Positions 1-5,079 of a DNA stretch of 5,125 bases are shown here, in pieces. The stretch's first letter is position 1, and every line of letters begins with the position of its first letter. The notes below the pieces were generated by a model that worked only from the letters and a program-made list of their open reading frames with translations, made no database searches and had not been told where the DNA came from. Origin of the DNA: an uncultured Gemmatimonadota bacterium (lineage in GTDB: Bacteria; Gemmatimonadota; Gemmatimonadetes; Gemmatimonadales; Gemmatimonadaceae); assembly GCA_903906325.1 (NCBI GenBank), contig CAIVJV010000324.1:1-5125 (forward strand). The letters run 5' to 3'. A program made the position numbers and the translations under genes.

Positions 1-597
1 CGAGCCGAAGGCGTTGAACACGTCGGCGAACTCGCAGCCCACGGCACCGGCGCCGATCACGGCCAAGGTCGCAGGCGCTTTGTCGAGGGTGAGCGCCTCA
101 TCCGACGAGAGCACGAGCGTCTTGTCGAGCTCGAGTCCGATCTGCGGGAGCCCCTTCACACGGGAGCCCGTCGCGATCACGACGCCCTTGGTGGCGGTGT
201 GCGTCTCCATGGTGCCATCGGCGGCGGTGACCTTCACGCTCTTGTTCGCGCCGAGGACGCCGGTCCCCTTGAGCCAGGTGATCTTGTTCTTCTTGAAGAG
301 GAACTCGACCCCCTTGGAGTTCTGCGCCGAGACCGCGCGCGAGCGCTTCATGGCGACGCCATAGTCGAGGGTCACCTTCTCCGCGGTGACCCCGAACTCC
401 TTCCCCTTCGCGACCTTCTGCGCGATGGAGGCGGCCTCGAGGAGCGCCTTGGCGGGGATGCACCCCCAGAGGACACAGGTGCCGCCGAGCCCTTCGCGCT
501 CGACGACGGCGACCGACTGCCCGAGCTGGGCGGAGCGGAGGGCGCCGACGTAGCCGGCGGGACCACCACCGAGATAGATCACATCGAACTGGGCCAT
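1..597 (-). CDS. lpd: Dihydrolipoyl dehydrogenase (E3 of pyruvate dehydrogenase complex), N-terminal part, truncated by window edge
   Basis: FAD-dependent enzyme that reoxidises dihydrolipoyl groups on E2 and passes the electrons to NAD+; cytoplasmic. Seen: 199 in-frame codons from ATG at 597 with no stop before base 1; the family is usually about 460-475 residues, so less than half is present. The FAD-binding motif GGGPAGY is at residues 10-16, with Glu33 at the usual ribose-binding position. The redox disulfide is Cys41/Cys46 in GGTCVLWGCIPAK (38-50). ATGS (142-145) and the start of the NAD-binding Rossmann fold, IGAGAVGCEF (181-190), follow. The C-terminal dimer interface with its His-Glu pair lies outside the window. 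The start is 25 bases after the pdhC stop, so it is the last visible gene of the operon. No Shine-Dalgarno is visible (upstream is pyrimidine-rich), so translational coupling is possible. Odd: the loop between the cysteines is VLWG, where LNVG-like sequences are typical. Related flavoprotein disulfide reductases share these motifs, but context makes E3 the clear call. Confidence 0.95.
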   Translation of the reverse strand, partial: MAQFDVIYLGGGPAGYVGALRSAQLGQSVAVVEREGLGGTCVLWGCIPAKALLEAASIAQKVAKGKEFGVTAEKVTLDYGVAMKRSRAVSAQNSKGVEFLFKKNKITWLKGTGVLGANKSVKVTAADGTMETHTATKGVVIATGSRVKGLPQIGLELDKTLVLSSDEALTLDKAPATLAVIGAGAVGCEFADVFNAFGS

Positions 598-622
598 GGG
601 GACAGGTCTCAGGTGGGAGGGG

Positions 623-1921
623 TCAGAAGGACAGGAGGAGCGGATTCTCGATCAAGCGACGCAGGGTCTGGAGGAACGCCGCCCCCACCGCGCCATCCAC
701 CGCGCGATGGTCGCAGCTCATCGTGACGCGGAGGCGGGGCTGCACGGTGAAGCCACCATCCGGACCGACGACGACCTTCTCCTCGATCGCCCCGATGGCG
801 AGGATCGCCACCTCCGGTGGATTGATGATCGCGGTGAACTGATCGATCTGCATCATCCCGAGGTTCGAGACGGAGAAGCTCGACCCCGTGAACTCCTCGG
901 GCTTGAGCTTCCGCTCCCGAGCCTTCTTCGCGAGGCTCTTCGCCTCGGCGGAGATCTCGCGGAGCCCCTTCCGGTCAGCGTCGAAGATCACGGGGACGAT
1001 CAAGCCGTCGTCGGTGGCGACCGCCATCCCGAGGTGGACGCCGCCGAAGCGGCGGATCCGGTCGCCGAGCCAGTGCGCGTTCACGTCGGGGTGCTGCGTG
1101 AGCGCGGTGGCGACCGCCTTCAGGATCACATCGTTGAACGAGACCTTGAAGCCATCCCCGAGGGCGAGGGCTGCGGTGCGCATCTCGGCGACCCGCGTGA
1201 GATCGAACTCCGCGGTGAGATAGAAGGTCGGAATCGGCCCGATCGACTCACTGAGCCGTTTGGCGATCGTCTTGCGGATCTGGGTGAGGGGGATGTCCTC
1301 GAAGGCCTCACCGGTGCGCACCGGTGCGGCGGCGCGCGCGGGCGCCGAACCGGTGACCGAGGCGCTCGCGACCGGCCCACGCGCGATCGCGGCCTCGATG
1401 TCGCGCTTCACGATGCGCCCGCCCGGCCCGGAGCCCTGGAGCGTCCCAAGGCTGACCCCCGACTCGTCGGCGAGGCGTCGGGCCAGCGGGGAGACGAGGG
1501 GGCGGCCCGCCTCGGCCGCTGGAGCGGCCGCGGGTGCCGGTGCTGGTGCTGGTGCCGCCGCGGCCGTGGTGCGTGGGGCGCTCGGGGCCGGCGGCGCTGG
1601 TACGCTCGCGCCAGCGGCACTAGGTGCCCCGCTCGGCGCCCCGCTCGGTGCGGCGCCGCCGAGGAGCGCGGAGATGTCCTCCCCCGCCTCGGCGATGATC
1701 CCCACCAGGGTGCCGACCGCCGCCGTGGTCCCCGCGGCGACGAGCTGCTTCCGGAGCACGCCCTCCCCGCGCGCGGTGAGTTCCATCACGGCCTTGTCGG
1801 TCTCGACCTCCGCCAAGACCTCGCCGCTCTTCACCGCATCCCCTTCCTGCTTGGACCACGAGACGAGTCGCCCCTCCTCCATCGTGGGGCTCAGCGCCTC
1901 CATGAACACTTTCGTCGCCAT
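623..1921 (-). CDS. pdhC: Dihydrolipoamide acetyltransferase (E2 of pyruvate dehydrogenase complex), single lipoyl domain
   Basis: Core enzyme of the complex: carries the swinging lipoyl arm and transfers acetyl to CoA. Seen: 432 residues from ATG at 1921. A single lipoyl domain spans about residues 1-80, with the modified Lys43 in VETDKA. An Ala/Pro/Ser/Gly-rich flexible linker covers about 88-139. The peripheral-subunit-binding domain is about 141-180 (VSPLARRLA...GSGPGGRIVKRDI). A second Ala-rich linker covers about 183-204, and the catalytic domain 208-432 begins with IRKTIAKRL. The catalytic motif is DHRAVDG with His405 and Asp409, and FSVSNLGM precedes it. The frame is open about 68 codons further upstream inside pdhB, but that extension has no E2 character. 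The ATG at 1921 starts exactly at the lipoyl domain and lies 8 bases after the pdhB stop. A weak GAGAA purine patch precedes it. PSBD and E1 alpha/beta neighbours support pyruvate; a branched-chain 2-oxoacid E2 is the main alternative. The linker is encoded by short tandem repeats. Confidence 0.95.
   Translation of the reverse strand: MATKVFMEALSPTMEEGRLVSWSKQEGDAVKSGEVLAEVETDKAVMELTARGEGVLRKQLVAAGTTAAVGTLVGIIAEAGEDISALLGGAAPSGAPSGAPSAAGASVPAPPAPSAPRTTAAAAPAPAPAPAAAPAAEAGRPLVSPLARRLADESGVSLGTLQGSGPGGRIVKRDIEAAIARGPVASASVTGSAPARAAAPVRTGEAFEDIPLTQIRKTIAKRLSESIGPIPTFYLTAEFDLTRVAEMRTAALALGDGFKVSFNDVILKAVATALTQHPDVNAHWLGDRIRRFGGVHLGMAVATDDGLIVPVIFDADRKGLREISAEAKSLAKKARERKLKPEEFTGSSFSVSNLGMMQIDQFTAIINPPEVAILAIGAIEEKVVVGPDGGFTVQPRLRVTMSCDHRAVDGAVGAAFLQTLRRLIENPLLLSF
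1533..1556. repeat. Four hexamer repeats encoding the Ala-Pro linker of E2
   Basis: The plus strand shows GGTGCC, GGTGCT, GGTGCT, GGTGCC in tandem. On the minus strand these encode alternating Ala-Pro in the flexible linker between the lipoyl domain and the subunit-binding domain of PdhC. Such (Ala-Pro)n linkers are typical of E2 proteins and give an extended, mobile arm. The repetitive DNA makes linker length prone to change by slippage. Confidence 0.8.
1623..1658. repeat. 12-base tandem repeat encoding Gly-Ala-Pro-Ser units in the E2 linker
   Basis: Plus-strand GGTGCCCCGCTC (1623-1634) is followed directly by GGCGCCCCGCTC (1635-1646), identical at 11 of 12 positions, and by a degenerate third copy (1647-1658). 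They encode the PSGAPSGAPS part of the first PdhC linker, just after the lipoyl domain. The number of units is probably free to vary between strains. Confidence 0.75.
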
Positions 1922-1929
1922 GTGAGTTC

Positions 1930-2910
1930 TCAGTCGAGGTACATGACCTTCCGGACCGCCGCGATCGTCTTCTGCAGATCGGGCTTGGCGCGCTTCTCGA
2001 GTCCCTTCGCGTACGGCATCGGCACGTCCTCCTGATGGACGCGGAGCACCGGGGCATCCAGATGGTCGAAGCACTCGCGCTGGATGTAGTCCACCACCTG
2101 CGCGCCGATCCCCGCGATCTCCCACCCTTCCTCGAGGACGACCGCCCGGTTGGTCTTCCGCACCGAGGTGACGATCGCCTCGACGTCCATCGGGCGGACG
2201 GTGCGCAGGTCCACGACGTCGACTCGGATCCCGTCCTTGGCGAGCTGATCGGCGGCGTTCATCGCGACGAGGACCATCTTCCCGTTCGTGATGATCGAGC
2301 AGTCGCCGCCCTCGCGCTTGAGGTCGGCCTTCCCGATCGGGACGAGGTACTCCGTCTCCGGGACCTCCCCCTTGGTGTTGTAGAGCATCTCGCCCTCGAG
2401 GACGATCACCGGATTGTCATCGCGGATCGCCGCCTTGAGGAGCCCCTTCGCATCGTAGGGTGTGCCGGGGGTCACCACCTTGAGCCCGGGGATATGGGCG
2501 AGCCAGGACTCGAAGGCCTGCGAGTGCTGGGCCGAGAGCTGGAGCGCCGCACCGTTGGGGCCGCGGAAGACCATCGGCATCGGGTACTGCCCGCCCGACA
2601 TGTAGAGCATCTTCGCGGCGGCGTTCACCACCTGGTCGATCGCGAGGAGCGCGAAGTTCCAGGTCATGAATTCGATCACCGGGCGGAGCCCGACCATCGC
2701 CGCGCCCACGCCGACGCCGGCGAAGCCGAGTTCGGTGATCGGGGTGTCGACGACGCGCATCTCCCCGAACTCATCGAGGAGGCCCTTGGAGACCTTGTAG
2801 GCCCCGTTGTAGACGCCGACCTCCTCGCCCATGAGGAAGACGCGGTCGTCGCGGCCCATCTCCTCGCGGAGGGCCTGATTGAGGGCTTCGCGGTACGTGA
2901 TGATCGCCAT
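1930..2910 (-). CDS. pdhB: Pyruvate dehydrogenase E1 component, beta subunit
   Basis: Beta half of the alpha2beta2 thiamine-diphosphate enzyme that decarboxylates pyruvate and acetylates the E2 lipoyl arm. Seen: 326 residues, the normal family length. The N-terminal MGEEVGVYNGAYKVSKGL (27-44) contains the Glu (29/30 region) that contacts the cofactor aminopyrimidine in this family. PITELGFAGVGVGAAMVG (57-74), GPNGAALQLSAQHSQAFESW (117 onward) with the conserved His129, and PGLKVVTPGTPYDAKGLLKAAIRDDNPVI follow. The C-terminal transketolase domain contains VDLRTVRPMD and a VLEEGW segment. ATG at 2910 lies 2 bases after the pdhA stop, with a GGTGAG ribosome-binding candidate inside the end of pdhA, so the two subunits are tightly coupled for equal synthesis. 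The acetoin or branched-chain dehydrogenase beta subunit is homologous. The adjacent single-lipoyl E2, E3 and lipA favour the pyruvate enzyme, but substrate cannot be proven from sequence. Confidence 0.95.
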   Translation of the reverse strand: MAIITYREALNQALREEMGRDDRVFLMGEEVGVYNGAYKVSKGLLDEFGEMRVVDTPITELGFAGVGVGAAMVGLRPVIEFMTWNFALLAIDQVVNAAAKMLYMSGGQYPMPMVFRGPNGAALQLSAQHSQAFESWLAHIPGLKVVTPGTPYDAKGLLKAAIRDDNPVIVLEGEMLYNTKGEVPETEYLVPIGKADLKREGGDCSIITNGKMVLVAMNAADQLAKDGIRVDVVDLRTVRPMDVEAIVTSVRKTNRAVVLEEGWEIAGIGAQVVDYIQRECFDHLDAPVLRVHQEDVPMPYAKGLEKRAKPDLQKTIAAVRKVMYLD

Positions 2911-2912
2911 GG

Positions 2913-3926
2913 TCAGCTCACCGTATCCACGAGGACGTCCTCATAGAGCGCCTCGGCAGGGGGTTCCGGGCTCGCATCGGCGAAGTCCCACGCGTCCTGG
3001 CAGATCGTCTTGATCTCCCGCTCCATCTCCTGGACATCGGCCTCGGAGAGGTCGCCGGCCTCGAGCATCCGCGCCTTCATCATCCAGACGGGATCGCGCT
3101 TGAGTTGCTCGTCGAGTTCCGCCTTGGTGCGGTAGGTGCCACTGACCGCATCGGACATCGAGTGCCCCATGAAGCGGTAGGTCCGGATCTCGAGCAGGGC
3201 GGGGCGTGACTCCTTCCGGCAGATCTCGAGGGCGCGCTCGGTGGCCTCGCGCACCGCGAAGACATCCTGCCCGTCCACATGCTCACCGTGCATGCCCTGG
3301 TAGGCATCGGCCCGCCGATCGAGGTCCTTGATCGCCGCCGCGCGCTCGACCGCCGTCCCCATCCCGTACTTGTTGTTCTCGATGACGAAGAGGCAGGGGA
3401 GCTTCCAGAGCGCCGCCATGTTGAGCGCCTCATGGAAGGCGCCCGTGTTGACCACCGATTCGCCCATGAAGCAGACGATCACCTGATCGCCGCCGCGGTA
3501 CTTGATCGCGAAGCCCACGCCCGCCGCGACCGGCACATGCCCACCGACGATGCCGTGGCCGCCGAGGAAGTTGAGGTTGCGGTCGAAGAGGTGCATCGAT
3601 CCCCCCTTGCCGCGGGAGCATCCGTCGATCCGTCCGAAGAGCTCGGCCATGATCCCTCGCGGCGTCATCCCGCGGGCCAACGCCTGGCCGTGGTCGCGGT
3701 AGGTGGTGATCACGTAGTCATCGGGACGCAGCATCGAGAGGACGCCGGTCGAGACCGCCTCCTGCCCGATGTAGAGGTGGCAGAAGCCACCGATCTTCCC
3801 GAGGGCATAGGCCTCACCGACCTTCTCCTCGAAGCGACGCTGCAGGAGCATCGAGTGGAAGAGGGCGCGGCGCAGGACCGGATCGCCGGGGAGGGCGCGG
3901 GGGTCGGGACGTTTCTTCGAAGCCAT
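2913..3926 (-). CDS. pdhA: Pyruvate dehydrogenase E1 component, alpha subunit
   Basis: Alpha half of E1; binds the diphosphate and Mg2+ of thiamine diphosphate. Seen: 337 residues, normal for bacterial E1 alpha. CHLYIGQEA (49-57) carries His50. TTYRDHGQALARG (74-86) has the diphosphate-contacting Tyr76-Arg77. GKGGSMH is at 106-112 and GGHGIVGGHVPVAAG at 122-136. The TPP motif runs from residue 155 to ENNKYGMGT (183-191), with Asn185 and Tyr187 at the metal-ligand positions. The activation loop YRFMGHSMSD (250-259) keeps His255 and Ser256. Odd: the motif opens with Gly-Glu-Ser (155-157) instead of Gly-Asp-Gly, so Glu replaces the usual Mg2+-binding Asp. The loop also has Met253 where many relatives have His. 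The start ATG at 3926 follows a C-rich stretch with no Shine-Dalgarno. The gene lies 83 bases after lipA and 2 bases before pdhB. Acetoin dehydrogenase alpha is the closest alternative. Confidence 0.95.
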   Translation of the reverse strand: MASKKRPDPRALPGDPVLRRALFHSMLLQRRFEEKVGEAYALGKIGGFCHLYIGQEAVSTGVLSMLRPDDYVITTYRDHGQALARGMTPRGIMAELFGRIDGCSRGKGGSMHLFDRNLNFLGGHGIVGGHVPVAAGVGFAIKYRGGDQVIVCFMGESVVNTGAFHEALNMAALWKLPCLFVIENNKYGMGTAVERAAAIKDLDRRADAYQGMHGEHVDGQDVFAVREATERALEICRKESRPALLEIRTYRFMGHSMSDAVSGTYRTKAELDEQLKRDPVWMMKARMLEAGDLSEADVQEMEREIKTICQDAWDFADASPEPPAEALYEDVLVDTVS

Positions 3927-4009
3927 ATGGGGGGATTGGGTGGGGGCTGAAGGCGGGACGCGTGAGGCGGAACGTGCGCGTCCAGCCCGCAGCTTTCAGC
4001 CTTGAGCCT
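3927..4009 (-). other. lipA-pdhA intergenic gap with imperfect inverted repeats
   Basis: This is the only sizeable gap inside the gene cluster (83 bases). Plus-strand GGACGCG (3956-3962) is complementary to CGCGTCC (3977-3983), giving a 7-bp stem with a 14-base loop. Outside it, GGCTGAA (3945-3951) can pair with TTCAGCC (3995-4001). Alternatively GCTGAAGGC (3946-3954) pairs perfectly over 9 bases with GCCTTCAGC (4006-4014), which overlaps the lipA stop. The two outer pairings exclude each other. Downstream on the transcribed strand is a C-rich stretch with no T run, so a classic intrinsic terminator is not supported. It could be an attenuator, an mRNA processing or stability structure, or a small dispersed repeat. 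The pairing is seen; the function is inferred. Confidence 0.5.
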
Positions 4010-4014
4010 TCAGC
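3981..4014 (-). repeat. 7-base-period tandem repeat overlapping the lipA stop codon
   Basis: Read on the minus strand from 4014 downward, consecutive heptamers are GCTGAAG, GCTCAAG, GCTGAAA and GCTGCGG, followed by a partial GCTGGA. Every unit begins with GCT. The first unit contains the lipA TGA stop (4012-4010). An inverted copy of the first unit (GCTGAAGGC on the plus strand) occurs at 3946-3954. Short GCTGAA-type arrays in intergenic DNA may be a dispersed repeat family in this genome, which one window cannot show. Confidence 0.65.
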
Positions 4015-4924
4015 TCTCTACGCCCGCTGCCTGCACCTGCTCCCAGGCGTGGTACGACGACCGCACGAGGGGGCCCGACTCGACGTGCTTGAACCCCATC
4101 GCCATCCCCTCGTCGTAGAACATGCGGAACTCCGCGGGGGTGACGTAGCGGTCGAGGCGGATGTGATCGTCCGACGGCCGGAGATACTGGCCGAGGGTGA
4201 GGATGTCGACGTCGACCTCGCGCAGCTCGCGCATGGTCTGCACCACCTCCTCATTGGTCTCGCCCATCCCGAGGATGATCCCCGTCTTGGTGGGGATGTC
4301 GGGGGCGAGGCGCTTGCTCAGGCGGAAGATCTCGAGGACGCGCTCATACCGGCCGCCCGGGCGCGCCTTCTTGTAGAGGCGCGGGACGGTCTCGGTGTTG
4401 TGGTTGTAGATCTCGGGGCGCGCCTCGAGCACGGTGCGGATCGCGTCGGCGTCGCCCTGGAAGTCCGGGACGAGCACCTCCACAGAACACCCGGGCACCG
4501 CCTCGTGCACCTGGCGGATCGTCTCGGCGAAGGCCCAGGCCCCGAAGTCGGGGAGGTCGTCGCGGTCGACGCTCGTGATGACGAGATGCCGGAGACCCAT
4601 CTTCTGGGCCGCCTCGGCCACCCGGCTCGGCTCCGCGGGATCGAACTTCGGCGGACGCCCATGGGACACCGCGCAGTAGGCGCAGTTCCGCGTGCAAACG
4701 TCCCCCAGGATCATGAAGGTCGCGGTGCCATGCTCCCAGCACTCGCCGACATTCGGGCAGTGCGCCTCCTCGCAGACCGTATGGAGGTCGAGCTCCCGCA
4801 TCAGCTTCTTGAGACGGAGGTAGTTCTCGCCCCCCGGGGCCTTCACCTTGAGCCAGGAGGGCTTCCGTTCCGGGAGGGGCTCGGCGCGATGCCGACCCAT
4901 GATCTGGTAGAGGACCTCAGCCAC
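4010..4924 (-). CDS. lipA: Lipoyl synthase (radical SAM), GTG start
   Basis: Inserts two sulfur atoms at C6 and C8 of an octanoyl group bound to a lipoyl-domain lysine, such as Lys43 of the neighbouring E2. Cytoplasmic iron-sulfur enzyme. Seen: 304 residues, typical length. RKPSWLKVKAP is at 20-30. The auxiliary-cluster cysteines are C51, C56 and C62 in CEEAHCPNVGEC. The radical SAM cluster cysteines are C77, C81 and C84 in CTRNCAYC. VDRDDLPDFGA, HNTETVPRLY, KTGIILGMGET and LTLGQYLRPS follow in family order. The C-terminal RSSYHA (288-293) supplies the serine ligand of the auxiliary cluster. Start: an in-frame TGA at 4930-4928 limits extension, leaving GTG at 4924 (AGGTGA just upstream, slightly close) or ATG at 4900 (residue 9). 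I prefer GTG, but the choice is uncertain because the first eight residues are not conserved. The stop lies inside a 7-base-period repeat. No LipB or LplA gene is visible beside it. Confidence 0.96.
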   Translation of the reverse strand: MAEVLYQIMGRHRAEPLPERKPSWLKVKAPGGENYLRLKKLMRELDLHTVCEEAHCPNVGECWEHGTATFMILGDVCTRNCAYCAVSHGRPPKFDPAEPSRVAEAAQKMGLRHLVITSVDRDDLPDFGAWAFAETIRQVHEAVPGCSVEVLVPDFQGDADAIRTVLEARPEIYNHNTETVPRLYKKARPGGRYERVLEIFRLSKRLAPDIPTKTGIILGMGETNEEVVQTMRELREVDVDILTLGQYLRPSDDHIRLDRYVTPAEFRMFYDEGMAMGFKHVESGPLVRSSYHAWEQVQAAGVES

Positions 4925-4947
4925 GACTCACCTACTGGTCGAAGGGT

Positions 4948-4959
4948 TGCGGTACCGCA
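4948..4959. promoter_or_regulatory. 12-bp perfect palindrome before lipA, possible operator
   Basis: TGCGGTACCGCA is a perfect palindrome ending 24 bases before the lipA GTG, in the probable untranslated leader. Its GGTACC core recurs in another palindrome, GGGTACCC (5028-5035), within the AT-rich island. A dimeric regulator could bind such sites, but a 12-bp palindrome in 200 bases could also arise by chance. Confidence 0.25.
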
Positions 4960-5008
4960 TGGAGGGGAGGATACGGGGTGTGGGGGGCCAGCGGGAGGTG
5001 TAGTAACC

Positions 5009-5041
5009 ATCAAAAATACATTTAGAAGGGTACCCAAAATT
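5009..5041 (-). promoter_or_regulatory. Candidate promoter of the lipA-pdh operon (AT-rich island)
   Basis: This is the only clearly AT-rich stretch in the window and it sits 85-117 bases upstream of the lipA GTG. On the minus strand it contains TATTTTTG (5018-5011), which fits the TAnnTTTG -7 consensus described for Bacteroidota housekeeping promoters. TTTG (5038-5035) lies 16 bases earlier, somewhat closer than the usual -33 element. I found no good sigma-70-type TTGACA/TATAAT pair at 16-18 base spacing. The location and composition support a promoter; the exact elements are uncertain. Confidence 0.4.
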
Positions 5042-5059
5042 CCCTCCAGGTCCGGTTTG

Positions 5060-5079
5060 GCCCCCCGGCGGCGGGGGGC
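5060..5079. other. Strong GC-rich hairpin upstream of the promoter candidate
   Basis: GCCCCCCG (5060-5067) and CGGGGGGC (5072-5079) form a perfect 8-bp stem around the tetraloop GCGG. No T run follows on either strand, so it is not a standard intrinsic terminator. It could still end or insulate transcription from an upstream gene, or be a mutation-driven G/C tract. The pairing is seen; the role is unknown. Confidence 0.5.

Noticed and set aside
596..2035. Long plus-strand open frame (479 codons) opposite pdhC
   Set aside because: It is fully antisense to pdhC and the pdhB end, is rich in Arg, Gly, Asp and Glu as expected from GC-rich shadow frames, and shows no recognisable domain. The minus-strand frames carry unmistakable E2 and E1 motifs.
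1922..2125. N-terminal extension of pdhC by about 68 codons
   Set aside because: The frame is open upstream, but it lies inside pdhB, is Arg/Gly/Pro-rich without E2 similarity, and the lipoyl domain begins exactly at the ATG at 1921.
2035..2946. Plus-strand open frame (303 codons) opposite pdhB
   Set aside because: Antisense shadow with biased His/Arg/Asp/Leu composition and no known motif; pdhB on the other strand is certain.
3927..3944. Rho-independent terminator between lipA and pdhA
   Set aside because: The inverted repeats are followed on the transcribed strand by a C-rich run rather than T residues, so an intrinsic terminator is not supported.
3279..3950. Plus-strand open frame (223 codons) opposite pdhA
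   Set aside because: Low-information composition, no domain and no ribosome-binding site noted; explained as a codon-bias shadow.
4843..5037. Small minus-strand open frame overlapping the lipA start
   Set aside because: It overlaps lipA in a different frame, its N-terminal part reads through the AT-rich promoter candidate and C-rich leader, and it has no recognisable protein features. A leader peptide was considered but has no support.
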